NCBI RefSeq assembly: GCF_000430885.1
Contig: NZ_AUMW01000020.1
Span: 1-64,000, forward strand
Reading direction: 5' to 3'
Origin: Desulfotruncus alcoholivorax DSM 16058
GTDB lineage: Bacteria; Bacillota; Desulfotomaculia; Desulfotomaculales; Desulfallaceae
Length of the DNA stretch: 64,000 bases
The first letter of the stretch is position 1. The number at the start of each line of letters is the position of its first letter. Both the position numbers and the translations under genes were made by a program. The notes beneath the pieces are model-generated. The model ran no database searches, was not told the origin of the DNA, and was given only the letters and a program-made list of their open reading frames with translations. Shown here in pieces: positions 8,290 to 17,432 of this stretch.

Positions 8290-10368
8290 ATGTCCGTTGT
8301 TAAGAGATTTTTTGCTATAGAAATCAAACAAACAATCTTAGGACTTATTACCCTATTGATCATTGGAATACCAACTTACATAGTTATTTTTCCTTCCAGC
8401 CCGGAAGGGTATTGGCATTTATTCTCAGGTTTCGTTACAGGGCTCTTGTTAGCAGCATTGTCTGATTTCTATTTAGTAGGGCGTCTGCTTAAGCCGATTG
8501 GCATTGGATTTGAGCCCGTGCTCGACGGCCAATGCAATCAGTTTGACGATATAAATACAATATCGCTTCTAAAAAAATTACCCATATTGTTTTTTTTGAG
8601 AATATTATTCGGGCATACCATTTTTGTAGCAGTGATACCGGGTATCTATCTGCTATACCAAACTAAAGTTACCCATGTTTTTTCATTAGGCGAAGCTACC
8701 ATATTTGTTCTCGTCAATGCATATTTATGCATTGGCCATGCGCTGGTTAAAATTTTTCTGGCCCAAACATTGGTCAGGCGCATATTTTTGCCATTTTTTC
8801 AACTGGCCGGGCGGTTGCCGGCAAATGCTGAAGCAAACCGGCTGCGCATCAACATAAGACAAAAAATAATGCTGGCATTTTTGTTGCTTGGTATTCCTCC
8901 CCTGCTCGTTATTACAAGCATCAGCTGGTACAAGCTGGACCTGGCAGACCGTGAAAAGACCGGCAATTACCTGGCTGCAAGCGCTCTGGACCTGGCAATG
9001 GCCGGCGAATCTATTCTCCGGCAAGAAAATTATCGTTATTTGCGCACTTTGCCCACAACAATGAACCGGCATCTTTTGTTGATCGACAAAAACAATAATC
9101 TTCTTTATTCCAATCGAAAAGTAAAGATAATTGATTTGCAGCGCCTGGCAAAAGAGGTTCAAAAAAAAGAGTATGGCTGGTTTTATTGGGAAGACATATC
9201 GGCGCTGGTGGGTTATGCCTGGACACCGTCCGGTGAAGCATTGGTGGTGCAGGCGATACACACCAGCGAGGTTGTCAGTAGTATAAAATACATCCAATGG
9301 GTCATCTTTTTATTAGCGGGTATTGGTATTTTAAATGCTGCGACTGTTGGCTTTTTAACATCGAAATACCTGTCTGAATCCATTCGCTTACTTGTTGAGG
9401 GCATGAAAAACGTCCGGGAGGGTGATTTCACAACAAAGTTATATTACACCAGCACGGATGAATTCGCCGTTTTGGGAACAGGCTTTAACGAAATGGTGCA
9501 GGGATTGGCCGGCCGTGAGGCGGCTATCCAGGAATTAACCGCCGGATTGGAGGACAAAGTCCGCAGGCGCACCGCCGAGCTGGAGCAAGCCTACAATGAA
9601 TTAAAACTGGCCCAGCAGATAATCGCAGATGAATTGGAACTGGCCCGGCTGGTACAGCAAAGTTTTCTCCCGGAAAAACCACCGCTTGTGGCAGGCTGGA
9701 CGATGCGTGCTTGGGCTTCTCCGGCTAAAGAAGTAGGAGGAGATCTGTACGATTTTATACCTCTCGGTGATGGAAAGATTGGTGTCGCCGTTGGAGATGT
9801 TGCCGGGAAAAGTGTACCGGCTGCATTAATGATGGCGGTATCCATCAGTATTTTGCATACCGCGGCGAAGGGGCATCCCTCTCCGGGGCAGGCGCTGATG
9901 CGGCTTAATCAGCTGTTAAAGCGGATGATGCCGCCCCGGATGTTTCTAACCATGACTTATGCTATTCTGGACATCCGGGAGCATCGCTGCCGGATAGCCA
10001 ATGCCGGAGGACCGGCTCCCTTATTGATCAACCCGCTGACTGGAACGGCAAATTACCTGGATATTACCGGATTCCCACTGGGTGTTTTCTCTGATATCGA
10101 ATATGATGAGATTGATGTCTATTTAAAACCATCCGAAATGTTGCTTTTTTACAGTGACGGTTTAGTGGAGGCAACGGATCAAAAGGGAGATTTTTTTGGT
10201 TTTCCCCGTCTGGAGGAACTGGCCAGATCTGCCCCACGGGAACTCGACCTCCTGATTGATCTGCTGCTCAATGAGGTTGCAGCTTATACCGGCGGTTCGG
10301 CACAATACGATGATATTACAATGGTAGCCATCCAGAGTAAAGCTGAGCACGGGGAGGAAAATCAATGA
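8290..10368 (+). CDS. membrane PP2C phosphatase, RsbU/RsbP-like
   Basis: The 692-residue protein follows 30 bases after the fusion gene with its own AAGGAG site. It has several N-terminal membrane helices, an extracytoplasmic sensor part (about 215-335), a HAMP linker (TSKYLSESIRLLVEGMKNVREGDF), a coiled coil, and a SpoIIE-type phosphatase domain with KEVGGDLYDF, GVAVGDVAGKSVPAALMM, FYSDGLVEATD and YDDITMVAI as metal-ligand motifs. Such enzymes dephosphorylate a STAS anti-anti-sigma factor. The gene overlaps the next, an RsbW-like kinase, by four bases, and a STAS protein follows, so its partners are in the same operon. Confidence 0.88.
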   Translation: MSVVKRFFAIEIKQTILGLITLLIIGIPTYIVIFPSSPEGYWHLFSGFVTGLLLAALSDFYLVGRLLKPIGIGFEPVLDGQCNQFDDINTISLLKKLPILFFLRILFGHTIFVAVIPGIYLLYQTKVTHVFSLGEATIFVLVNAYLCIGHALVKIFLAQTLVRRIFLPFFQLAGRLPANAEANRLRINIRQKIMLAFLLLGIPPLLVITSISWYKLDLADREKTGNYLAASALDLAMAGESILRQENYRYLRTLPTTMNRHLLLIDKNNNLLYSNRKVKIIDLQRLAKEVQKKEYGWFYWEDISALVGYAWTPSGEALVVQAIHTSEVVSSIKYIQWVIFLLAGIGILNAATVGFLTSKYLSESIRLLVEGMKNVREGDFTTKLYYTSTDEFAVLGTGFNEMVQGLAGREAAIQELTAGLEDKVRRRTAELEQAYNELKLAQQIIADELELARLVQQSFLPEKPPLVAGWTMRAWASPAKEVGGDLYDFIPLGDGKIGVAVGDVAGKSVPAALMMAVSISILHTAAKGHPSPGQALMRLNQLLKRMMPPRMFLTMTYAILDIREHRCRIANAGGPAPLLINPLTGTANYLDITGFPLGVFSDIEYDEIDVYLKPSEMLLFYSDGLVEATDQKGDFFGFPRLEELARSAPRELDLLIDLLLNEVAAYTGGSAQYDDITMVAIQSKAEHGEENQ

Positions 10369-10802
10369 AAAAATGGCCGCAAGAAACTGTGCAAATAACA
10401 ATCCCCAGCATCTTGGGCTATGAAAAAATCGTGCTCAGCGCAGCGGGTGAAATGGCAAGGAATACCGGGTTTACTGCCGAGCGCGTGGAGGATCTGTGCA
10501 CGGCAGTGCAGGAAGCGTGCATCAACGCCATTGAACACGGCAATCGCGGTATAAAGAATGCAGCAGTGCTGGTTACCATCACCGAAACTTCCACGGGGCT
10601 TCAAATAGAAGTTCAGGATTACGGCCGGGAGCACCTCCCAACCGGTTTGGGATTAAAACAGCCAAATCTGGAGGAACGCATTGCGGGGACCGGTAAAAAA
10701 CGCGGCTGGGGTCTTTACCTGATGCGCCAGTTGGTAGATGGCTTGGAATTTAGGAAGGCGGGCCGATACAATGTCATCAGGCTGGTTATCAAACGTTCAT
10801 AG
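10365..10802 (+). CDS. RsbW/SpoIIAB-like serine kinase
   Basis: The 145-residue GHKL ATPase has N box EACINAIEHGN, a shortened G1 region QDYGRE, and the G2-like motif GTGKKRGWGLYLMRQLVDG. Proteins of this family phosphorylate STAS partners and bind an alternative sigma factor or other target. It overlaps the phosphatase gene (ATGA) and is followed by the STAS gene. No sigma factor gene is present in the block, so its final target is elsewhere or is not a sigma factor. Confidence 0.88.
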   Translation: MKKWPQETVQITIPSILGYEKIVLSAAGEMARNTGFTAERVEDLCTAVQEACINAIEHGNRGIKNAAVLVTITETSTGLQIEVQDYGREHLPTGLGLKQPNLEERIAGTGKKRGWGLYLMRQLVDGLEFRKAGRYNVIRLVIKRS

Positions 10803-10820
10803 AGAAAGGAGTTATTGCTT

Positions 10821-11171
10821 TTGATTAATTTACTGACTATCAGGCAGCGTGTGGTAGCTAACGGAACCGTTATTCTTGATCTGGCAGGCGATTTGAACAA
10901 GCAGGCTGAAGAAGAGATGTTAAAAGCTTACCAGCAAGCTTCAAAACAGGGCTTTAACAGGGTGCTGTATAATTTTAGCGAGGTCGGTAATATCAACAGC
11001 TCAGGCCTGGCAATTCTAATTGGCATCATATCGGAAGCCCGCAAAGAAGGGCAGAACATTGTAGTATTCAATTTAAAACCGCATTATGAAAAAGTTTTTC
11101 ATATGGTTGGCCTGCCTAAATATATAAAAATATTCCGGGATGAAACACAAGCTTTGGGAGAAAGCAAGTGA
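10821..11171 (+). CDS. STAS anti-anti-sigma factor-like protein
   Basis: I favour the TTG at 10821, nine bases after AAAGGAG. The 116-residue product is a single STAS domain with GDLNKQAEEEM and the phosphorylatable-Ser motif region NINSSGLAILIGII. It is expected to be phosphorylated by the preceding kinase and dephosphorylated by the PP2C protein. Its stop overlaps the GTG of the next gene. Confidence 0.85.
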   Translation: MINLLTIRQRVVANGTVILDLAGDLNKQAEEEMLKAYQQASKQGFNRVLYNFSEVGNINSSGLAILIGIISEARKEGQNIVVFNLKPHYEKVFHMVGLPKYIKIFRDETQALGESK

Positions 11172-12058
11172 AACTTGATGATTTTGACTTTAAATCACTT
11201 TTTATTGAAATAGAGGGCCATAAAATACACTATCTCGACGAGGGCCGGGGCGAGATTTTGCTAATGCTGCACGGCAACCCGACCTGGTGTTATCTGTACC
11301 GGAACTTTGTCCGGCAGCTAAGCCGGGACTATCGCTGCATTGTACCCGATTTTCTCGGGTTTGGTCTGTCAGACAAACCCGTTACTGCAGACTATAGTTT
11401 GCAGGCCCAATTAAAGAGGTTTTCTCTTTTTGTTGAAAAGATGAGCCTTACAGATATAACTCTGATAAGCCATGATATCGGAGGAATCATAGGCCTTAGC
11501 TGGGCAGCCGGGCATAAACAACTGGTAAAACGCCTTGTGGTTTTAAATACCAGAGCCTCTGTGCCGGCTGTTTGGGGCTTAAACAAATACATACCGCCCT
11601 GGTCCTACCTTGTTTTGTGGCCTTTACGGCTGCCCTGGCTGGGAGAGTTAATGGTACAGGGATTTAATTTGATGCAAAATGTAGTAATGCCTTTGGCTTT
11701 TGTGAATGGCAAGGCTTTTGGCGCACAAGCCCGTAGAGGGATAAAATATCCCTACAGGTTCTGGCGGGAGCGCAAGGCGCAGCTTATTACAGTAAGACAA
11801 ATTCCAATATTGAAAACTGATCCGGTTTACCAACTGCTGCTTAAAACAGGACAGGCTCTTAACGGTTGGCAGGTACCGACGCAGATTATTTGGGGACTCA
11901 AAGATCCTTCCAGTCCCCCGGCTCTAATTGATGATATCGAAAGGTTATTGCCGAATCATCAGCCAACTCTGCGTTTGCCTGAAGCAGGACATTTTCTCAC
12001 TGAGGAACAACCGGATGCTGTCTTGACAAAGATTTATCAGTTCATAAAAACTTCGTGA
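11168..12058 (+). CDS. alpha/beta hydrolase, haloalkane-dehalogenase-like
   Basis: The 296-residue protein starts at GTG inside the STAS stop (GTGA), so it is translationally coupled to the partner-switching genes. It has the oxyanion motif HGNPTWCYLYR, a nucleophile elbow SHDIGGIIG with Asp in place of the Ser of common esterases, and the catalytic His in AGHFLTEEQPD. The Asp nucleophile is that of haloalkane dehalogenases and related epoxide hydrolases, but the halide-binding Trp after the Asp is Ile here, so true dehalogenase activity is doubtful. In Bacillus, RsbQ, another alpha/beta hydrolase, activates the phosphatase RsbP; the position suggests an analogous role. Confidence 0.8.
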   Translation: MKLDDFDFKSLFIEIEGHKIHYLDEGRGEILLMLHGNPTWCYLYRNFVRQLSRDYRCIVPDFLGFGLSDKPVTADYSLQAQLKRFSLFVEKMSLTDITLISHDIGGIIGLSWAAGHKQLVKRLVVLNTRASVPAVWGLNKYIPPWSYLVLWPLRLPWLGELMVQGFNLMQNVVMPLAFVNGKAFGAQARRGIKYPYRFWRERKAQLITVRQIPILKTDPVYQLLLKTGQALNGWQVPTQIIWGLKDPSSPPALIDDIERLLPNHQPTLRLPEAGHFLTEEQPDAVLTKIYQFIKTS

Positions 12059-12064
12059 TTAAAA

Positions 12065-12122
12065 CTAATCAAATGAACCAGTTTGTTCTTTTGGTGTTCT
12101 TTTACTGATTAGCTGTTCTTTT
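12065..12122. promoter_or_regulatory. gap with three TGTTCTTTT repeats inside a dyad
   Basis: In the gap before the HD-GYP gene, TGTTCTTTT occurs at 12084, 12095 and 12114. CTAATCA at 12065 and TGATTAG at 12106 form a 7-bp inverted pair. This may be a regulator site or weak terminator. Confidence 0.4.
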
Positions 12123-12134
12123 GGGGGATATGGC

Positions 12135-13538
12135 ATGGGTAACCTTAACTTTTCACGGTTGTTTTTAGATAAAAGGAAAGGACGTAATTTCCAGAATGTC
12201 TTGGAAGCAAACTTGCTGACCTTAGTTGTAGTATGTTCAATTATTTTGTTTTTGACGGCTCACTTATTGAATTTTTCGACAACATATGTAATATTTTATA
12301 TAATTATTGAATTTTTAAGCATAGTTATGTCGTTCACAATCGCACTGACATTGTGGTATACCTATGAATACAGCCAAGGCTATCTCCAAATTTTGGGCAG
12401 TTCATTTTTAGCTATCGGTTTATTGAAACTTTTTCACGTGTTATCTTTTCCCGGCATGCCGCAATTTTTAACTGATAGCTCTAATCAAAAAGCGGTTTGG
12501 TTTATGGTCTTCACCAGACTGCTGGGGGCGGGAGCCTTATTGCTTAGTAGCCTGGTTGCAAATACCAATTATAAAATAAAGTTTACCAGACGTTTTAGCT
12601 TTGGTGTAGCAATATTGACCTCTGGTATTATCTTGCTGTTTGTTAGTTATTACTCACCTTTGATGCAAAGGATACCATTTATAACAAATGAGACTTTACT
12701 CAGCGGTTTTATTGTGTTTTTACTTCTACTGGCTATATTTTTTTTCTGGCAGTATGCCAAAAAAACAGGAGAGAAATTCTTTGTTTTTTTGCTTTGTGGA
12801 ATGATTACCAGCATCTTTGGCGAGGTCGCTCTGGCCTTTCATTCCAGCGCCGGCGAAAACTTTAATTTACTGGGACATCTTTATAAACTTGTATCTTATA
12901 CCTTTATGTTTCATGTGCTTTTTGGAAATACAGTACGCCAGCCTTATCAGGATATTGAAAAGTTACTAAACCAAACGATTACCGCAATTGCACGTGCACT
13001 GGATGGAAGGGACAAATATACCTTTAACCATTCCGAACGGGTGGCCGAATATGCCTGTGCAATCTGCCAGGTAATGGTAGTGGATAAAGAATTAAAAGAT
13101 AATGTGCGAATCTCCGGATTGCTGCATGATATAGGAAAAATAGCTGTGCCGGACAGCATTTTAAATAAAGACGGGCCTCTCACATCAGCAGAAAGGGAAA
13201 TGATCAAACTGCACCCGGTAAAAGGGGCGGAAATCCTTGAACCCATCGAAAGGCTGCAAGTTTTGAGGGGAATATCAGAGCACCATGAAAGGATGGACGG
13301 TAAAGGCTATCCACTGGGAAAAGACGGGGAGGAAATATCTCTCGAGGCCAGGATCCTGGCGGTTGCAGATACTTTTGACGCTATCACCAGCAATCGTGTC
13401 TACAGGCCCCCAAAAAGTAAGGATGAAGCCATCAGTATAATGGTTAAAGCAGCGGGAACCCAATTGGATAGCCGGGTGGTGAATGCGTTTATATTAGCTG
13501 ATAAGCAAGGTTTAATTGAGCCCATCATGCAAAAATAA
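12135..13538 (+). CDS. MASE3 membrane sensor with HD-GYP domain
   Basis: The 467-residue protein has eight or so membrane helices at the N-terminus with the MASE3-type stretch FHVLSFPGMP...AVWFMVFTRLLGAGALL. A cytoplasmic HD-GYP domain follows: HSERVAEYA, LLHDIGKIAVPD, HPVKGAEIL, EHHERMDGKGYP and DTFDAITSNRVYR. The HD, HH and GYP metal and catalytic motifs are intact, so it should hydrolyse cyclic di-GMP (or a related dinucleotide) in response to a membrane signal. It lies between the partner-switching set and a chemoreceptor. Confidence 0.9.
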   Translation: MGNLNFSRLFLDKRKGRNFQNVLEANLLTLVVVCSIILFLTAHLLNFSTTYVIFYIIIEFLSIVMSFTIALTLWYTYEYSQGYLQILGSSFLAIGLLKLFHVLSFPGMPQFLTDSSNQKAVWFMVFTRLLGAGALLLSSLVANTNYKIKFTRRFSFGVAILTSGIILLFVSYYSPLMQRIPFITNETLLSGFIVFLLLLAIFFFWQYAKKTGEKFFVFLLCGMITSIFGEVALAFHSSAGENFNLLGHLYKLVSYTFMFHVLFGNTVRQPYQDIEKLLNQTITAIARALDGRDKYTFNHSERVAEYACAICQVMVVDKELKDNVRISGLLHDIGKIAVPDSILNKDGPLTSAEREMIKLHPVKGAEILEPIERLQVLRGISEHHERMDGKGYPLGKDGEEISLEARILAVADTFDAITSNRVYRPPKSKDEAISIMVKAAGTQLDSRVVNAFILADKQGLIEPIMQK

Positions 13539-13610
13539 CACAGTGAATTAAAGCATTTTACATATGAGCATATACGTTTTAAACCATAATTGAAATTGGG
13601 GGGGATATAT

Positions 13611-15206
13611 GTGAAGTTTAGCATCATGAGTAAACTAATGTTTGCTTGCACAGTTGTTTTACTGCTGGCGCTGGCCGCCTGCCTGTATCTTGTTTATCAA
13701 ATCAAAAACACAGCAAATGATTACGACCAGCTGATAAATCAAAAAGCTTACGCTTACGCCTGGATGGAAGCCGCCCTGGCGCAATATAATGAAGCCGCTG
13801 CCAACGTAAGAGGTTATATCATCTCCGGTAAACCGGAACATATCAGCCAATATCAACAAGCAATCAAAGATGGGGATAATTACGTGGATAAGGTTGTTTC
13901 TCTGTTAAAGACGAAAAAAGAGAAGCAGATCATGGCTGATTTGCAAACGAGAATTTTCGCCTTTAAACAGTACGGCGAAGAAGCATTTCGTTTGGTCAAG
14001 GCCCGGGAAGACTCTAGGGGAAGCGATCGTATAGCTATTGAAGAGCAATTGATGGAGTTATCCCATACAAAAGGAAAAACGGTTGAAAATCTTACCGCTG
14101 CAGGAGAGGAGCTTGGAAAGTATTTCGAGTCGCAGCTATCAGACGTAAACAGTCAAAACTTGAGCAAAGTCAAACAAACAATTCGGATCTCGATAGCCCT
14201 GGTGGCTATAATGATTATCCTGGGATTGATCTTCGCCTACATATTTGCCCGCATGATAACCGGCCCGATCCGTCTGATTAATGCTGAAGCGGCCAAAATT
14301 GCCGCCGGCGACCTTACCGGCAAAAAGATTAATCTTCGAACCAAAGACGAGACCGGAGATCTGGCGCAGTCCTTTAACATCATGCTGGCAAATCTAAAGG
14401 AAATCGCCGGGGAACTTCAAGCCAAATCTCAAATGGTGGCTTCATCCGCCGCCGAATTAACCGCCGGCACTGAGGCCGTTACCGCAGGGTCTGAGGAAAC
14501 CGCCTCAGCCATCAGCCAGGTAGCAGGCAATATGGAGCAGATCACAGCGAATGTCCAGCGTATTTCTGACGTTTCCACCCAGGCTGACGGCTTTGCCAGG
14601 GAAGGCAGTAATGGCCTAGAAAATGTAACTTTCCAGATAGCGGGGATTCAAAAAGCTACCCATGTCACCAGCCAGGCAATTAATGATTTGCACGATTCCG
14701 CCGCCCAAATATCACAGATCGTGGAACTAATTACCCAGATTGCCGACCAGACAAATTTACTAGCTTTAAATGCCGCCATCGAGGCTGCCAGGGCAGGAGA
14801 ACACGGCCGGGGGTTTGCGGTGGTAGCCGAAGAAGTGAGGCAATTAGCCGAACAGTCTGCCGGCGCGGCGAAAGAAATTTACACCCTCATTATGAACATT
14901 CAGCAAGATGTCCAAAGGGCGGTCCAGGTTATGGAGGATGGAACAGCTAAAGTAGATGCCGGCACGGAGGTAGTCAAAAATGTCGGTAAAACATTTGAAA
15001 AGATCATTGCAGCCGTCCAGGGGCTGGCGGGAGATATCCAGTCGGTGAACACGACAATTGAGAATACTGCCTCAGCTGTGCAAAACGTGGCGGCAGCGTC
15101 CGAGGAACAGACAGCTACAATGGATGAATTATCTTCCACCACACAGAATCTGTCCAGGATGGCTGAAGAATTGGACTCACTTGCCGGGCGGTTTAAGCTG
15201 GCTTAG
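13611..15206 (+). CDS. methyl-accepting chemotaxis protein
   Basis: I chose GTG at 13611 because a GGGGGGA tract lies just before it. The product of about 531 residues has a membrane helix, a four-helix-bundle-type periplasmic sensor (about 35-190), a second helix, a HAMP domain ([23 protein letters not shown]) and the conserved signalling hairpin [20 protein letters not shown] with [19 protein letters not shown]. It should signal to CheA/CheW, none of which is in the window. Confidence 0.93.
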   Translation: MKFSIMSKLMFACTVVLLLALAACLYLVYQIKNTANDYDQLINQKAYAYAWMEAALAQYNEAAANVRGYIISGKPEHISQYQQAIKDGDNYVDKVVSLLKTKKEKQIMADLQTRIFAFKQYGEEAFRLVKAREDSRGSDRIAIEEQLMELSHTKGKTVENLTAAGEELGKYFESQLSDVNSQNLSKVKQTIRISIALVAIMIILGLIFAYIFARMITGPIRLINAEAAKIAAGDLTGKKINLRTKDETGDLAQSFNIMLANLKEIAGELQAKSQMVASSAAELTAGTEAVTAGSEETASAISQVAGNMEQITANVQRISDVSTQADGFAREGSNGLENVTFQIAGIQKATHVTSQAINDLHDSAAQISQIVELITQIADQTNLLALNAAIEAARAGEHGRGFAVVAEEVRQLAEQSAGAAKEIYTLIMNIQQDVQRAVQVMEDGTAKVDAGTEVVKNVGKTFEKIIAAVQGLAGDIQSVNTTIENTASAVQNVAAASEEQTATMDELSSTTQNLSRMAEELDSLAGRFKLA

Positions 15207-15325
15207 GTTAAAAATTTCTCATTGTTAATGCGGGCCTATAATTTTTTAGATCATTTCATGAAAGGAGTGATAATAAAATTTAGTCCCCGATTAAACTTAA
15301 AATTTTATATTAAGGAGAGATTGTT

Positions 15326-15766
15326 GTGAGAAGTAATAGCAAGTTGGTATTATTCTTAACTGTTCTCGCGTTAATTGTGCTGGTTTCCTCCGGGTGTTCC
15401 AGCTCCAAATCCTCTTCCCAAATGATGAATTCGGGTGACATGATTAAAGCAATTAACGGGAACCCCAATGAGATGGCCAGCGCCATGAGTTCCCAGGAAA
15501 CCAGAAGTTCCATGAGCAATATTATGAGCTCCCAGCAGATGCAGCCGGCGCTAATGAACATGATGCACTCGCCTGAAATGCAAAAGAACATGGTCGGCAT
15601 TATGAGCAACAAAGAGACTCGAGCTGACATGGTGAAGATCATGTCGGACCCGGCCATGCGCCAGCCAATGATTGACATTATGGCCGACCCGGCCATGAAG
15701 GACACGCTGGTAGCTATGATGAAGGACCAGCGGATAAGATCCATGATGGGCCTGGAAACCAAATAG
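15326..15766 (+). CDS. lipoprotein of 13-residue Met-rich tandem repeats
   Basis: The 146-residue protein starts at GTG after AAGGAGAG. It has a signal peptide with lipobox VSSGC, so it should be lipid-anchored outside the membrane. After a linker, six 13-residue units follow without gaps: MSSQETRSSMSNI, MSSQQMQPALMNM, MHSPEMQKNMVGI, MSNKETRADMVKI, MSDPAMRQPMIDI, MADPAMKDTLVAM. Methionine recurs at positions 1 and often 6, 10 and 13. Helical repeats with Met faces could bind Cu+ or a protein; the DPAM units also recall STI1-type repeats. Codon and gene position do not show which. Confidence 0.75.
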   Translation: MRSNSKLVLFLTVLALIVLVSSGCSSSKSSSQMMNSGDMIKAINGNPNEMASAMSSQETRSSMSNIMSSQQMQPALMNMMHSPEMQKNMVGIMSNKETRADMVKIMSDPAMRQPMIDIMADPAMKDTLVAMMKDQRIRSMMGLETK

Positions 15767-15785
15767 TAGTAAAAACAGATGACCT

Positions 15786-15837
15786 AAAGTATTAAGCCAA
15801 CCCGCATGATTCCCTGATCAGGTTGGCTTAATACTTT
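15786..15837 (+). terminator. 17-bp perfect inverted repeat after lipoprotein gene
   Basis: AAAGTATTAAGCCAACC pairs perfectly with GGTTGGCTTAATACTTT around an 18-base loop, 20 bases past the stop. It is a strong hairpin and a likely terminator, though the loop is long for one. Confidence 0.65.
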
Positions 15838-15960
15838 CATAGCTTTTAGGCCAAGCAAATTTGTTAAATCTGCGCGCACGGCAGCGAATTAAAATAAAAA
15901 TTAAAAGCCATTCGGTCAAACTAGTAAAACTTAATCGACCATCACCCGCCAACAAATTAC

Positions 15961-16101
15961 ATAACAACTAGTATTCACTGGCATGGCCTGGATGTTCCCA
16001 ACGTCATGGACGGCGTGCCGGATGTGGAGCCGTTGCCGAAAATTGACCCGGGCGCTTATTTTGACAGAAATTTTAACCCGCCGCAAGTTACCGGGCTTTA
16101 G
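15961..16101 (+). pseudogene. multicopper oxidase N-terminal fragment
   Basis: The frame reads TTSIHWHGLDVPNVMDGVPD, then PGAYFDRNFNPPQVTGL and a TAG. HWHG with VPNVMDGVP is the type-2/type-3 copper ligand motif of the first cupredoxin domain of multicopper oxidases. There is no start codon context and the remaining several hundred residues are missing, so it is a remnant. It adds to the copper theme of the first 5 kb. Confidence 0.8.
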
Positions 16102-16221
16102 CCCGAGTAAATAGGCTGGTTTTTAGATGGCTTTAGTCAAAGGTTTTACGAACACTTGTTTTGTGGTAAATATATGCTATTTTGTAAGTAAAAATATCAA
16201 CAGGTGATAATGTGGAATACC

Positions 16222-16494
16222 TCAGAGATGAGAACTGGTTTCTACCCTTGGAATCTTTGCGGTTCGTCTAAACTCTACCGGGCAGTCGTAGAGCTCAGTA
16301 ATATCCTGTTTGAATCATATAGAATAGCTGCGGTTAAGCGATCCCAGCCAGCCGCCCAGCTCGTTCAAAGCAAAAAGACCCTGGGGGTGTTTTGCCATGC
16401 TTTCATAAAAACTTTCGGGGGTGAGACGATCAGGAAACGTGCCAACCCCGGCTTTTTCACATAACGTCAGTTCCGGTGAGGAGTCCCAAATCCG
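16222..16494 (-). pseudogene. fragment of DUF3987-type phage/plasmid protein
   Basis: Minus-strand reading gives TPESFYESMAKHPQGLFALN, then ELGGWLGSLNRSYS, a TGA, and in the same frame FKQDITELYDCPVEFRRTAK. This matches, from memory, the central ATPase-like part of DUF3987 proteins of phages and integrative elements (Walker-B-like ELGGWL). It is interrupted by a stop and cut at both ends, so it is debris. Confidence 0.6.
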
Positions 16495-16934
16495 ACCGAG
16501 CAAACCGAACTCAGAAAAGATATGAATTCCTTCACTACCGGTGTTTGGAACTTGTTTTTATTATAAATTACAGAAAACTTCCTTACTAGAGAAACCTCCT
16601 TGACTTTAACCGAAACGAGAGTACCCAACTTCAATTCTTTTTGTACTGCCCATTTAGAAATAATTGTTGCGCCAAACCCGGCTTCCACAGCCTCCTTTAC
16701 TGCTTCGGTACTTCCTAATTCCATAACCACGTTTAATTCAGATAGATTTATACCTGCTTCCTTTAATCTATCTTCGGTTATCTTCCTTGTACCCGACCCT
16801 TGTTCTCTCAAGATAAAAGGCAACGCCGCACGTTCATCAATTAAGATAAACTCCTTGCCAGCCAGGGGATGGTCTATGGGAAGCAAAACATGTTTACGAT
16901 CCTGCGGAGGGAGCGGAGGGTGTCCCCCGGGCAC
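16467..16934 (-). pseudogene. LysR regulator, substrate-binding half only
   Basis: About 120 residues from IDHPLAGKEFILIDERAALP through REQGSGTRK, GSTEAVKEAVEAGFGATIIS to the end form the co-inducer domain of a CysB/CbbR-like LysR regulator. The N-terminal helix-turn-helix is absent: before it the frame reads a Pro-rich unrelated string. It abuts the DUF3987 fragment, so a rearrangement cut both genes. Confidence 0.75.
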
Positions 16935-16982
16935 CCGGAAGCGCTTTTCATGCTCCTCTTCCCGGGCTACGCACTCAAAGAA

Positions 16983-17420
16983 TCAAAAGGGAAGAGGTGT
17001 GCGTAACAGATAAATCACTACCAATACCGTGACTAATAATAACGTGGCAGCCAGCAACAAGTCAGCCGTAATTGAAGGACGGTATGTACCCTGATCAATC
17101 TGGGAACGAGTTTGCCGGTAACGGGCGGCAGCCAGGATTACAACCAACCCTGACATTATGCTAAAAGCCACTCCCAGATAATCTGCCACCCCTCTAGCCG
17201 GAGTGGAAAACATGCTGTCCTGATATTCCAAGAACCGTAAATATGCCGAAAATTTTTCAATTACAAAACCAAAGGCCAAAATGGCTACAGAAGTACGGAT
17301 CCAGGACAGGAAAGTTCGCTCGTTCGCTAGATGTTCTTGTATATGCTGCCGTTCGCCTGTTTGGCGATATCTATCTTCATTATCCTTCCTATTCAATTCT
17401 AACTGCTCCTTTGTCACCAT
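16983..17420 (-). CDS. DUF202 (YidH-type) membrane protein
   Basis: The product of up to 145 residues has the DUF202 signature LANERTFLSWIRTSVAILAFGF and three membrane helices. The ATG at 17420 has no good ribosome site. A TTG eight codons in (17396) lies nine bases after AAAGGAG and may be the true start. It follows the ASKHA gene on the same strand by 12 bases, so is probably in its operon. Function unknown. Confidence 0.8.
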   Translation of the reverse strand: MVTKEQLELNRKDNEDRYRQTGERQHIQEHLANERTFLSWIRTSVAILAFGFVIEKFSAYLRFLEYQDSMFSTPARGVADYLGVAFSIMSGLVVILAAARYRQTRSQIDQGTYRPSITADLLLAATLLLVTVLVVIYLLRTPLPF

Positions 17421-17432
17421 TATTAGTATGGT

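Noticed and set aside
11168-12058. True haloalkane dehalogenase
   Set aside because: The halide-binding Trp next to the nucleophile is Ile and the gene is coupled to regulatory genes, so only family resemblance is claimed.
15240-15310. 23-codon frame before the repeat lipoprotein
   Set aside because: No ribosome site and low-complexity AT-rich sequence; probably leader sequence only.
16204-16464. Plus-strand frame of 86 codons
   Set aside because: Lies opposite the DUF3987 fragment, whose minus-strand sense is recognisable.
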